The notes below the pieces were generated by a model. That model saw only the letters and a list, made by a program, of their open reading frames with translations, searched no databases and had not been told where the DNA came from. This document shows positions 29,343 through 37,926 of a DNA stretch of 64,000 nt, piece after piece. A program made the position numbers and the translations under genes. Numbering within the stretch: the stretch's first letter is position 1; each line of letters starts with the position of its first letter. The stretch comes from an uncultured Chlorobiales bacterium. GTDB lineage: Bacteria; Bacteroidota; Chlorobiia; Chlorobiales; Chlorobiaceae. Location: NCBI GenBank assembly GCA_903929135.1, contig CAIYTH010000032.1:1-64000 (forward strand). The letters are read 5' to 3'.

Positions 29343-29853
29343 ATGTTTTACGACGATCTTGACGGCTCCTTTCCGGACGGATTCATCTTCAGGGGCTGTA
29401 CCACGTCCAGTGGGAGCTTTTTCGGGAAGGCTGTGCGACGCCAGGCAATGGTGCCGAGGAGGTTTTCGACCTCTGGACGCATATGGGCATGATACCGGCA
29501 AGAGTGTCGCTGGTCAGGGGAAACGGCACGGTACTGTGGCGGATATTCTCCTCGACGAACCGAACCGTCTGCGTATCGATCAGTTCAGGTGGGAGATGCA
29601 CATAGGGCTGATGCTTCGACATCGGCATGCTCCCGGAGACATCAAGGAGTGTTTTTTATCCGGGATTGTCGATATCCTGGAGCATGAGGGCGAAATGGAA
29701 TTGATCCCTGGCGAACTCCCCTTTCTGATGAAGCCTTGTCCTGTTTCTCCGGATCCGTTTGATTCTGCAGCTTTCAAAGGCACCCGCCATGATCCTCAGG
29801 AATCATGCCATGAAACGGAAAAGCCCGGATATTTCCGGGCTTTCTCAGGATAA
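29343..29853 (+). pseudogene. frameshifted gene of unknown function
   Basis: Three consecutive reading frames each read as good protein and join into one product of about 165 residues. From ATG 29343: MFYDDLDGSFPDG; then, one frame over, RIHLQGLYHVQWELFREG continuing to ARVSLVRGNGTVLWRIF (about 29382-29550); then, another frame over, DEPNRLRIDQFRWEMHIGLM continuing through SGIVDILEHEGEMELIPGEL to MKPCPVSPDPF (about 29555-29763). Each frame meets a stop or nonsense once left. Two frameshifts, near 29382 and near 29550, therefore seem to have broken a once intact cytoplasmic protein. I do not recognise the family. The last frame runs on to a stop at 29853 through the terminator hairpin. Confidence 0.65.
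29820..29843. terminator. bidirectional hairpin terminator
   Basis: AAAGCCCGGA at 29820-29829 pairs perfectly with 29834-29843 around TATT. On the minus strand it follows the cupredoxin gene by 45 bases and ends in TTT; on the plus strand it ends the pseudogene. Confidence 0.8.
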
Positions 29854-29887
29854 ACAAACCATCATCAGTCGAACCGGTAAGCAGGGA

Positions 29888-30493
29888 TCAATCTCCGAGC
29901 TTCAGATCGAGCTTGACGGTTTTTCCATCTTCAACCGTGACCCTGGTGGCCGACTGAGGCTTCGCTTTTTCGCTCCAGACATCAACCTCGTAATTGCCTG
30001 CAGGGACATTCGCGATCGTAAAGGTGCCATCCTTGTCTGACACCGCTGCATACTGGCTGTCGGTAATCACGATCCAGGCCGCCATCTCGGGATGTACCTT
30101 GCAAAGCACAGAGACTACACCTGTCTTGTCGAAGGTAACCTTCTTCTGCTGCTTGCCATGATCGTACATGTCCAGATTGAATGTCTTTGTTTCGCTTTCT
30201 GAAAACACGTTGTGATGGAGTTTGTCATGGTTCGTGAACACGACCGTCGAACCGACCGGTATGGTCGTCACTCTTGGAATGAACGTCAGATGATGCTGCT
30301 CCACAACGGCGTTCCGGTGCACCACCGGCCCCTTGACCCCCTTGAGGTAGACAACGACATCGCCCTTGTGCCTCGGGAGGTCTGAAATGACTGATCCGCT
30401 GATGGTTCCGGCGCAGAAGGCTTCTGAGGCCATCAGCCCGAAACCGGCCATCAGTAAAGCTGCCTTGATGAACGTGGTCGTCCTTTTTAACAT
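29888..30493 (-). CDS. secreted cupredoxin with C-terminal carboxypeptidase-regulatory-like domain
   Basis: 201 residues. The start at 30493 is chosen because AAGGAGG lies six bases before that ATG. A signal peptide (about 1-28, ending AFCAG) exports it. Residues 30-145 form a plastocyanin-like domain with the type 1 copper ligands in NHDKLHHNVF (H94) and SVLCKVHPEM (C131, H134, M137). Residues 148-201 form a small beta-sandwich like the carboxypeptidase regulatory domain (SDKDGTFTIANVPAGNYEVD). Such methylamine-utilisation-like cupredoxins are found in periplasmic electron transfer or metal stress; the redox partner is not evident here. Confidence 0.87.
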   Translation of the reverse strand: MLKRTTTFIKAALLMAGFGLMASEAFCAGTISGSVISDLPRHKGDVVVYLKGVKGPVVHRNAVVEQHHLTFIPRVTTIPVGSTVVFTNHDKLHHNVFSESETKTFNLDMYDHGKQQKKVTFDKTGVVSVLCKVHPEMAAWIVITDSQYAAVSDKDGTFTIANVPAGNYEVDVWSEKAKPQSATRVTVEDGKTVKLDLKLGD

Positions 30494-30863
30494 ACACATC
30501 CTCCTTGTTTTAATGATATAAACAATCGTTAATGTACGTGCCGGGCGAAAAGGCCAGGCCGTTTTCCGAGCAATATGTGCTGAATTTATACCCAGTGAAA
30601 CCAAAGCGTATTCCGTGCGGATACGCTGTTACAACTCGAACGTAAAGGAAGGTGCTGAGCTTAGATAACAGCTCGATAAGTAATCATAGGCATTTATGTA
30701 GAAAAAGTCAAATTAAAAAAGAGGTCGCTTTCATTTTCCGAAAATGACCGTGATCCCTACGGTCATGAATTGCCGGTTTAACTATCTTTATCATTCATGC
30801 TGTATCTGCAGATCGATCTGTTCAGAACCATCGAGTGAACATCAAACAGCAACTATCAGAACC
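30494..30863. other. divergent intergenic region with overlapping hairpins
   Basis: This gap carries the promoters of the cupredoxin and the FAH-family genes. The section 30660-30740 is AT-rich. The hairpins at 30732-30766 are annotated separately. No gene is seen. Confidence 0.5.
30732..30766 (+). promoter_or_regulatory. two mutually exclusive hairpins upstream of FAH/pyrC
   Basis: CATTTTC-C-GAAAATG (30732-30746) and ATGACCGT / ACGGTCAT (30744-30751 with 30759-30766) share bases 30744-30746, so an RNA can fold one fully only by opening the end of the other. They lie about 100 bases before the FAH start. They could be an attenuator-like leader or simply two operator palindromes. Confidence 0.35.
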
Positions 30864-31562
30864 ATGAACGGATTCGGAACTGTTTTCTGCGTCGACAAAA
30901 ACTATCCTGACCATGCGAGGGAAATGGCGTCATGGGATCCCTGCATACCCGGAGACGTAGTTGCGAGGCATGAAGAGGAGCCTGTCATTTTCATGAAACC
31001 CACAGCTTCCATTTCCACAGACGGCCGAACCTCCATTCCGGTTTTCGATGGCAGGCCGGTGAGTTCCAGCATGCATTACGAGTTCGAGCTGGTTCTGCTG
31101 ATCGGCAGGAATGCCGACTTCGTCAGTATCGGGAACGCATCCTCCTTCATATCCGGTTACGGAGTCGGACTGGACATGACCCTGCGGGACGTGCAGCTCG
31201 AAGCGAAATAATGCGGCAACCCCTTGCTGAAAAGCAAGGGGTTCCGCAACAGCGCTCTCGTTTCTCCTTTCGTACCTCCCGAATCCGCCGGCCCTTGGGA
31301 AGATTTGTCGATATCTCTCAGATTGAACGACCGGCTGGTCCAGCACTCCCCTGTTTCGAAAATGACCTTTTCGCCGGCGTTTCTCGTGCACTATTTATCG
31401 TATATTTACGGTCTTAGGGAGGGCGATCTCGTCTTTACGGGCACTCCTGCAGGAGTCGGCCCGGTCCACCCTTCCGACCGGCTCGAAGCCGTTCTCGAGT
31501 CAGGCAAAGGCAATGAAGCAAAACATTACACACTGGCAACGCTTCCGGCAACCGTCATCTGA
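30864..31562 (+). pseudogene. fumarylacetoacetate hydrolase family gene with in-frame TAA
   Basis: The reading frame from ATG 30864 to the stop at 31562 encodes one complete FAH-fold protein of 232 residues except for a single TAA at 31209-31211. Before it are FGTVFCVDKNYPDHAREM, EPVIFMKPTASIS, HYEFELVLLIG (acidic metal ligands) and GYGVGLDMTLRDVQLEAK; after it, in the same frame, CGNPLLKSKGFRNSALV, LREGDLVFTGTPAGVGPV and a normal C-terminus. Family members are acylpyruvate or oxaloacetate-type hydrolases and decarboxylases. A single substitution (for example AAA to TAA) would explain the stop. Since everything else is intact, the lesion is recent, a sequence error, or read through. pyrC starts nine bases after the stop. 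Confidence 0.8.
31213..31247 (+). other. 15-bp stem-loop directly after the in-frame TAA
   Basis: GCGG (31213-31216), a bulged C, then AACCCCTTGCT (31218-31228) pair with AGCAAGGGGTT (31233-31243) and CCGC (31244-31247), closed by a GAAA tetraloop. It begins two bases after the TAA inside the FAH coding frame. There is no T run downstream. Confidence 0.75.
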
Positions 31563-31571
31563 ACCATTTTC

Positions 31572-32897
31572 ATGAACACCATGAGCATCATTTTCCAGAA
31601 CGCCCGACTCATCAATCCATCTGAAAACCTCGACGCAAAAGGATCGATGAGAATCGATGGCAACGGCATCATCGATCAGGTCCTGACAGGAGCAGATATC
31701 CCGGCAAAGGAGGGTGACCGGGTCATCAACCTCGAAGGCAAAGTCCTGGCACCGGGGCTGTTCGACCTTCATTGCCATTTCCGTGAACCAGGGCAGGAAT
31801 ACAAGGAGACCCTTGAAACCGGCGCGGCAGCCGCTGCAGCCGGCGGGTTCACTGGCGTTGCACTCATGCCGAACACCAGGCCTGTGATCGACAGCCCGCT
31901 CGGAGTGGCATACATCCGTCATCACAGTGCGGACCTGCCTGTGGACCTCGAAGTCGTTGGCGCCATGACCGTCGAAAGCCGGGGGGAGACCCTTGCTCCG
32001 TTCGGCAAATACAGCTCGTATGGCGTCAAGGCGGTATCCGACGACGGCACGGCCATCCAGAACACGCAGATGATGCGTCTTGCCATCGAATACGCATCGA
32101 ATTTCGACCTGCTGGTCATGCAGCATGCCGAAGACAAATACCTCAGCGCCGGAGGTATCATGAACGAAAGCGCCACATCGGCGATGCTGGGGTTCAAGGG
32201 CATTCCCGAAGTCGCCGAATCGATCATGATCGCACGCGACCTTCAGCTTCTCGCCTGGCTGAAAAAGCACAAGCTCAATGGCGCGCTTCACGAACCCAGG
32301 TACCACGTCGCACACATCAGCACCGCAGGTTCGGTCGACCTCGTGCGCAAGGCCAAGGCAGAAGGTCTGAAGGTCACCTGCGAAGTGACTCCCCACCATT
32401 TCACACTCTGCGACGAAGATCTTATCCTTGCTGCTGAAAAAGGAAACTACATCATGAAGCCTCCGCTTCCCTCGAAGGAGAACCGCGAGGCGCTCATCGA
32501 AGGTCTGCGCGACGGGACCATCGACGCCATCGCCACTGATCATGCGCCCCATGCGAAACATGAGAAAGAGTGTCCTCCCGATCAGGCTGCGTTCGGGATC
32601 ATCGGCCTTGAAACATCAGTCGGGCTGACCATCACGGAACTTGTCGAGCGGAACATCATAGCACTGCCGCGTGCCGTCGAACTGCTTTCAAGCAATCCGA
32701 GGCGGATCCTCGGGCTGGAGCCAATCCTGTTTGCCGCAGGCCGGAAAGCGAACCTTTGCATCATCGATCCGGAACGCTGCTGGACCGTCGAGAACGACTC
32801 TTTCAGGTCAAAATCCAGAAATACTCCTTTCATCGGACGTACCCTGAAAGGCAAAGCCCTGGGCATTTACCACAAGGGCATCTTTACCGGGGAATAA
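31572..32897 (+). CDS. pyrC: dihydroorotase
   Basis: 441 residues from ATG 31572 (ATG 31581 also possible). It closes carbamoyl aspartate to dihydroorotate in pyrimidine synthesis. This is the type I, allantoinase-like form: the metal motif FDLHCHFREPGQEYKETLETG (H67, H69), ALMPNTRPVID, then HISTAGSVDLV and the catalytic aspartate in AIATDHAPHAKHEKE, and the NPRRILGLEP end. It follows the broken FAH gene by nine bases and is likely cotranscribed with it. A terminator follows at 32918. Confidence 0.95.
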   Translation: MNTMSIIFQNARLINPSENLDAKGSMRIDGNGIIDQVLTGADIPAKEGDRVINLEGKVLAPGLFDLHCHFREPGQEYKETLETGAAAAAAGGFTGVALMPNTRPVIDSPLGVAYIRHHSADLPVDLEVVGAMTVESRGETLAPFGKYSSYGVKAVSDDGTAIQNTQMMRLAIEYASNFDLLVMQHAEDKYLSAGGIMNESATSAMLGFKGIPEVAESIMIARDLQLLAWLKKHKLNGALHEPRYHVAHISTAGSVDLVRKAKAEGLKVTCEVTPHHFTLCDEDLILAAEKGNYIMKPPLPSKENREALIEGLRDGTIDAIATDHAPHAKHEKECPPDQAAFGIIGLETSVGLTITELVERNIIALPRAVELLSSNPRRILGLEPILFAAGRKANLCIIDPERCWTVENDSFRSKSRNTPFIGRTLKGKALGIYHKGIFTGE

Positions 32898-32917
32898 GCA
32901 CCCGGAAAAGCCGGGAG

Positions 32918-32952
32918 AAAGGGCGAAGATATTGGTTCTTTGCCCTTTTTTT
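32918..32952 (+). terminator. Rho-independent terminator of pyrC
   Basis: AAAGGGCGAAG (32918-32928) pairs with CTTTGCCCTTT (32938-32948) with one G-T pair, followed by a T run to 32952. Confidence 0.88.
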
Positions 32953-33086
32953 ATTACTTTCGATATCTTTTACAGCAGGACAGGAAAGGCATGCCCTTCT
33001 GAAGACAAAAGGGGTTCGGTAGCATCGGGTCCCGGGAGGTTCAGGAGGGAGCCGAAGAATTCAACAAAAAGCATTTCTGATACACC

Positions 33087-33278
33087 ATGGCCAAGAAACA
33101 AACGTTCGGTGACAAAGCAAAAAAAGGCACTGCCGATTTCAAGGTTGCCAAGCTGATCTTTTCGGTGAAGTCCGAGAAAACCAACGCATGGAAGTTCGTC
33201 GAGAAGAGTGTGCGCATTCCCAATGGCGAAAACGAACAGGACATCCTCAACAAGGCAATTGCCGGACAGGGCAAATAA
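33087..33278 (+). CDS. small basic protein, possibly DUF4295-like
   Basis: 63 residues, highly lysine-rich: MAKKQTFGDKAKKGTADFKV, KLIFSVKSEKTNAWKFVEK. The pattern of a basic tail, a short KV-x-K-x-x-x-SVKS-x-K-T-x-A-W-x-F strand pair, and a final acidic helix resembles DUF4295, a small protein family that in Bacteroidetes is encoded with ribosomal protein genes. That similarity is my impression and not a search result. The gene is single between pyrC and a methyltransferase, with a 44-base gap to the latter. Confidence 0.7.
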   Translation: MAKKQTFGDKAKKGTADFKVAKLIFSVKSEKTNAWKFVEKSVRIPNGENEQDILNKAIAGQGK

Positions 33279-33322
33279 TCTGTGGCTCTGTCTGAATTTG
33301 CCCCATCGATCATCGACCCTGC

Positions 33323-34111
33323 ATGACCGACCAACGATCTCCATCCCGGGATGAAGCTTCCCGGGAATGGTTCGAAGAGTGGTTCAACAATCCCCTTTAT
33401 CTCAAAGTCTACAGCCATCGCGACGAAGCGGAAGCAAACCTCTGCGTAGAGACCATTCTTGCCGTCACCGGATTTGACAAGGCGACTGAACGGGTCTCTG
33501 TACTTGACATCGCCTGCGGAGCCGGACGACATGCGTTTGCCTTTGCCCGCAAAGGGCTCAAGGTTTCGGCGAACGACCTTTCCGGGTTCCTGCTCGAAAC
33601 CGCAGCGAAGGAGGCACAAAAGGAAGGGATCAGCATCGCTTTCAGCGGATGCGACATGCGCACCATTCAACTTGACCGCCGTTTCGATCTCGTGGTACAG
33701 CTCTTTTCGAGTTTCGGGTATTTCGAGTCCGAACAGGAGGACCGCGAAGTCATCAGGAACGTCTCGACCATGCTCGGGCCACAAGGGTGGTATGTGCTTG
33801 ACCTGATCAATCCGGCCTGGCTCAGACAAAAGTTCATGCCGCACAGCGAAAAAACTACCGGCCCCCTCTCCATCATCGAAGAGCGCACCCTGTCAACCGA
33901 CAAAGTGTTCAAGAAAATCATTATACGTGAGGCAGGGCGGGCTGAAGTCTCGTTCACCGAATCGATGAAGCTGTTTACTCCGGAAAGCATCAAGGAACTG
34001 CTGGAAAGCGAAGGATTTGAAGTGGTGAGGCTTTCGGGTGACTATCGGGGATCGGACTATGACATGGAGTCTTCGCCGAGGATACTTATCTTTTCTCGCA
34101 AGCGGCTTTGA
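33323..34111 (+). CDS. SAM-dependent methyltransferase (class I)
   Basis: 262 residues. The Rossmann SAM-binding motif I VLDIACGAGRHAFAFARKG is at about 60-78, followed by the acidic strand-2 end SANDLSGFLL, motif II FDLVVQLFSSFGYFES near 118-133, and LGPQGWYVLDLINP. A Tyr/His-rich N-terminal stretch (WFEEWFNNPLYLKVYSHRD) is typical of a group of bacterial small-molecule methyltransferases. The substrate is not deducible. Confidence 0.88.
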   Translation: MTDQRSPSRDEASREWFEEWFNNPLYLKVYSHRDEAEANLCVETILAVTGFDKATERVSVLDIACGAGRHAFAFARKGLKVSANDLSGFLLETAAKEAQKEGISIAFSGCDMRTIQLDRRFDLVVQLFSSFGYFESEQEDREVIRNVSTMLGPQGWYVLDLINPAWLRQKFMPHSEKTTGPLSIIEERTLSTDKVFKKIIIREAGRAEVSFTESMKLFTPESIKELLESEGFEVVRLSGDYRGSDYDMESSPRILIFSRKRL

Positions 34112-34166
34112 ATCCGGGTAGAGGCCGGGTACCTTGCAGCCGCTCGTTCAGCTCGCCAGAAAACCG

Positions 34167-35165
34167 TCAGTTCAGCATGTCGCGATCGCGGTACCACTCG
34201 AAAGTACGGCGGATGCTCTGCTCATACGGCTCGTAACGCATGCCGAGTTCCCTCTTTGCTTTCGACGAATCGAAATAGAGAAACTCCGAAGCTACGGCAA
34301 ACATGGTCATGTTGAAAAGCTTGGAGATCCGGCTGCGGTTCTTGCTGAAATTCAGCATATAGCGGATCACCCGTGCGGCCCAGAGTGGCAACGGAAGCGA
34401 TAGCTGATGGACGCCGGTCACATTCATGATGGTCTGCGAAAGCTCCCTGAAGGAGACATTGTCACCTCCGATGATATACCTTTCTCCCGTACGACCTTTC
34501 TGCATGGCAGCAATAATGCTGTCGACCACGATTTCCACATCCACCACACAGACTCCGCCAAGTGGATAGAACGGCATCTTACGATTGTAGACATCCTTGA
34601 TGATGCGTCCCGCATTGAAGTTGACGTCTCCGGCGCCAAACACGAACGCAGGGACGACGATAACGCAATCGAGCCCGTTTCGCACCTCTTCGGCCACCAG
34701 CTGCTCAGCGGCATGTTTGGTCCTCGCATACTCGAGTTCGATACGGTCGAAATTCCATGGACTTTTTTCGTCGAGAGGCTTCTTTGCTTCGCCGATGCCG
34801 ACCGCCGTAATTGAGCTCAGATGCACGATCCTGCGCACTCCCGCTTTCCGTGCGGCTGCAAGCACGTGCCTGGTCCCGTCGATGTTGATTTTCGGCAGCA
34901 TCGGGTTGGGCTTGCTCCCCATGTAGGTAAGGCCTGCAATGTGGTAAACCTCGTCAATGCCCTCGAAATGCCCTTCCAGGCTCTCAGCGCTGGTGACGTC
35001 TCCCCGTACCAGTTTGATGCGGTCGATACACTCCTCGAGTGAGGTGAGATCGGAACTGCTTCGTACGAGCACATGGACCTCATTGCCTTCCTGTTCGGCC
35101 AGCCTGCATGCCAGCCTTGAACCGATAAAGCCGGTCCCGCCCGTTACCAATACTTTTTTCCTCAC
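34167..35165 (-). CDS. NAD-dependent epimerase/dehydratase family (3-beta-HSD-like)
   Basis: 332 residues from the GTG at 35165, which places the Rossmann motif KVLVTGGTGFIGSRLACRLA at the start; the frame remains open to 35273. The active-site Y-x-x-x-K is LEYARTKHAAE, preceded by SSITAVGIG. The shape and the RKMPFYPLGGVCVVDVEIV stretch resemble dihydroflavonol-4-reductase/hopanoid-associated sugar epimerase (HpnA-like) proteins. The substrate is likely a nucleotide sugar or small ketone; no linked pathway genes are present. Confidence 0.85.
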   Translation of the reverse strand: MRKKVLVTGGTGFIGSRLACRLAEQEGNEVHVLVRSSSDLTSLEECIDRIKLVRGDVTSAESLEGHFEGIDEVYHIAGLTYMGSKPNPMLPKINIDGTRHVLAAARKAGVRRIVHLSSITAVGIGEAKKPLDEKSPWNFDRIELEYARTKHAAEQLVAEEVRNGLDCVIVVPAFVFGAGDVNFNAGRIIKDVYNRKMPFYPLGGVCVVDVEIVVDSIIAAMQKGRTGERYIIGGDNVSFRELSQTIMNVTGVHQLSLPLPLWAARVIRYMLNFSKNRSRISKLFNMTMFAVASEFLYFDSSKAKRELGMRYEPYEQSIRRTFEWYRDRDMLN

Positions 35166-35211
35166 TACTTGGTCGATGGTGATAATCTTTTGCAAAAAAG
35201 AACCTGCACGA

Positions 35212-36252
35212 TCATTCGTGAAGAGTGATCGCTCCGGACAAGAGATCCTTACGGATCTGTTCGATGCGATCATGCACCGACTTGCCGATCAGGGACGAAT
35301 TATTGTCATTGTAAACGTAATCGGTATAACGCTCTTCAATTCCGAATACACGTTGCCGGCCGCCATCGAAACGGTTTTTCATGCCGTCTTCGACTGTCGT
35401 GAGCACCGCCTTGTCAACGGCTTTTGTCATGCTCGTCAGCACTCGGCCAGGTGCAAGGTGCTCCTGATCCATGTCGGTGCAGATAACCAGCTTGCCGGTC
35501 TGACGGGCAGCCTCGATCACGCCCAGACCGCTTGCCCCTGCTGCCTGGTAAATGATATCTGCTCCTCGGCCGTACTGGCCAAGCGCAAGCTCCTTGCCCT
35601 TGGCAGGATCGTTGAAAGCGCTTCCGGTCATGCCGATGAAGCCAGAAATAACCTTGATGTCAGGCTTGACGTATCGGGCGCCATCCGCAAATCCGGTCTC
35701 GAATTTCCTGATGATGTTTGAATCCATGCCTCCGATGAAACCGATCGTACCGGTCTTCGATACGAGCGCAGCAATAGCTCCAGCCAGAAAGGAGCCTTTC
35801 TTCTCCTCGAATACGATGCCTGACAGGTTCGCGGGAATCTTCACTCCCGGCTGAGGATTATAGTCGATACAGACGAATTTCTTGTCGGGAAACTCCTTCG
35901 CGATGGCGGTAATGTCATCGGTGAACAGTAATCCGACACCAATGATCATCCTGACATCCGGATCCGTGGCCATCTGCCTGAGAGCGGCTTCCCTGTCTGC
36001 ACCTTCGCCCTGTGGCTCGATGTAATCAAACTCGGCTCCAAGCTGTTTTTTAGCCTGCTCGAGCCCGCTGAATGCGGCATCGTTGAAGGACTTGTCACCG
36101 CGTCCGCCGACATCGAACACCAGACCAACCTTGTAGGAACCGGAAACCGACGGCTTTCGGGCCTTTCCGGTACAGCCGGCGACCAGAAGCAGGAGAATCA
36201 TCATGCCGGCCGAAACCTTCATGATGGCTTGGGAAGATATCCGACGGATCAT
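35212..36252 (-). CDS. BMP family lipoprotein (PnrA/TmpC-like)
   Basis: 346 residues from ATG 36252. The signal ends with lipobox LVAGC, C27, so it should be an inner-membrane or periplasm-facing lipoprotein. The fold is the BMP/PnrA purine-nucleoside receptor type: YKVGLVFDVGGRGDKSFNDAAF, PQGEGADREAALRQM, VFEEKKGSFLAGAIAAL and IYQAAGASGLGVIEAAR are typical. In other bacteria it works with an ABC nucleoside importer; no ABC genes are adjacent. It is read toward the epimerase gene with a 46-base gap. Confidence 0.92.
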   Translation of the reverse strand: MIRRISSQAIMKVSAGMMILLLLVAGCTGKARKPSVSGSYKVGLVFDVGGRGDKSFNDAAFSGLEQAKKQLGAEFDYIEPQGEGADREAALRQMATDPDVRMIIGVGLLFTDDITAIAKEFPDKKFVCIDYNPQPGVKIPANLSGIVFEEKKGSFLAGAIAALVSKTGTIGFIGGMDSNIIRKFETGFADGARYVKPDIKVISGFIGMTGSAFNDPAKGKELALGQYGRGADIIYQAAGASGLGVIEAARQTGKLVICTDMDQEHLAPGRVLTSMTKAVDKAVLTTVEDGMKNRFDGGRQRVFGIEERYTDYVYNDNNSSLIGKSVHDRIEQIRKDLLSGAITLHE

Positions 36253-36460
36253 GACCGCATACCGGGTTGAGATTTGTAACGAAGTACGGAAACTAAGAAA
36301 AAACCGGCTTTTTTTGTAGCGAATAACGCAGAAAAGGATTTGCTCGATTTGCCTCAAAGCAGCAGTCAGACGGGCTACGGAATTGATCTTCGTTTATTCG
36401 TTATATTAAAACCTGTTTTCCTGTTGTTCCACCAAGCAGAAACCAATTACGCACCCTGCC

Positions 36461-37903
36461 ATGCCCTTCAGCAACAGCAAACAGGATCGTACCAGACATC
36501 GTTACGCTCTGCGACTTTTTTCAGCAATCTCGGCGGTTTTGGCGCTCGTCGTACTTGTTGTGACCGGCATGGTCATCCGCGAAGCACTCATTCCGGCCAG
36601 GGATCTCGAAAATATCCGCAAATCGGGAAAGCTGAAAGTACTGCTTGCCTACGACCCGATCAATTACTTCATCTATAAAGGGGCTCCGATGGGCTACAGC
36701 TATGAACTGGCTGAACGATTCGCCAGGGAACTCGGCGTACAGCTCGAGGTGGTACCCATCCAGGACATGAACCTCCAGGTCCCTATGCTCAGGAGCGGTG
36801 AAGGCGATGTGATCGCTCACTTCATGACCGTCACCCAATCCCGATCGAAAAGCGTCGATTTCTCCATTCCGCTCGATTCCTCCCGCCAGGTTCTTGTCCA
36901 GCGCATCTCCCGGCCGGCTGACAGCACCACCCTTGTCCTGAAACCGGAGCAACTCGATGGAAAAACGGTATATGTACGCGAAAAATCAGCCTACTACAAC
37001 TCACTCCGTGAGCTCATGGCCAGGTATGGCATATCGATCACGATCGTCCCGGTTCATGGATCGGTAACCACCGGCGAGCTGATCAGGCTGGTCAACAGCG
37101 GAGAAATCCGGTATACCGTCGCCGACAGCAATATAGCGGTCACCCACAAGGCGATCTTCCCCGATATCGACATCAGAACCCAGATCAGCGTCGTCCAGCC
37201 TCTTGCCTGGGCGGTGCGAAAAAACTCCCCGAAGCTCCGCGAAGCACTCGACGCCTGGCTTCAACGTGAAAAGCGAACAGGAGACATACGGGCTATTCAC
37301 CGCAAATACTACGATCAGCAGTACCGTTTCAGGAAATATGCGGTCAACGTGTTTTACTCCGACAAGGCGGGAAGCATCTCTCCTTATGACAAACTCGTCA
37401 AGGCGAGCGCCCAGAATATAGGATGGGACTGGCGACTCCTCTCATCACTGATCTACGAGGAGTCACAGTTCGACCCGAAGGTCGTTTCCTGGGCTGGAGC
37501 CACAGGCCTGATGCAGGTCATGCCGGCAACAGGCTCCATGATGAGGATATTCAACCTTTCCAACCCTGAATCGAACATCAGGGCCGGAACGGCTTATCTC
37601 GTTACACTTGAAAAGGAGTGGAAGGAGATCAATGACCGGGAAACCCGCCTGAAGTTCATCCTCGCCTCGTACAACGTCGGCCCGGGCCACGTCAGGGACG
37701 CCCAGAAACTTGCGGTCAAGTATGGGGCGAACCCGAAAATATGGGAAAACAACGTCGAAAAATACCTTCTGCTGAAATCCGAACCCCGGTATTACAACGA
37801 CAACGTCAGTGGCCTCGGTTACTGCAATGGTGCCATTCCTGTCCGTTATACCCGCAGTATCCTCAGCCGTTACCGCCTCTACACACAGGTCATTCCGGAT
37901 TGA
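36461..37903 (+). CDS. membrane-bound lytic transglycosylase F-like protein
   Basis: 480 residues. A membrane anchor at about 20-40 is followed by a family 3 solute-binding domain (about 52-285; LENIRKSGKLKVLLAYDPIN, GDVIAHFMTVTQSRSKSVDF), then a lysozyme-like SLT domain (about 310-460) with the catalytic glutamate in SSLIYEESQFDP (E334), GATGLMQVMPATG and ASYNVGPGHV. This is the architecture of MltF, which cleaves glycan strands in peptidoglycan while the N-terminal domain modulates it by binding cell-wall fragments. Confidence 0.93.
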   Translation: MPFSNSKQDRTRHRYALRLFSAISAVLALVVLVVTGMVIREALIPARDLENIRKSGKLKVLLAYDPINYFIYKGAPMGYSYELAERFARELGVQLEVVPIQDMNLQVPMLRSGEGDVIAHFMTVTQSRSKSVDFSIPLDSSRQVLVQRISRPADSTTLVLKPEQLDGKTVYVREKSAYYNSLRELMARYGISITIVPVHGSVTTGELIRLVNSGEIRYTVADSNIAVTHKAIFPDIDIRTQISVVQPLAWAVRKNSPKLREALDAWLQREKRTGDIRAIHRKYYDQQYRFRKYAVNVFYSDKAGSISPYDKLVKASAQNIGWDWRLLSSLIYEESQFDPKVVSWAGATGLMQVMPATGSMMRIFNLSNPESNIRAGTAYLVTLEKEWKEINDRETRLKFILASYNVGPGHVRDAQKLAVKYGANPKIWENNVEKYLLLKSEPRYYNDNVSGLGYCNGAIPVRYTRSILSRYRLYTQVIPD

Positions 37904-37926
37904 GGTGCGTCAGCGCTACGACAGGA

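Noticed and set aside
31209-31211. Selenocysteine or pyrrolysine recoding in the FAH gene
   Set aside because: The codon is TAA, whereas these use TGA or TAG; only generic readthrough remains possible.
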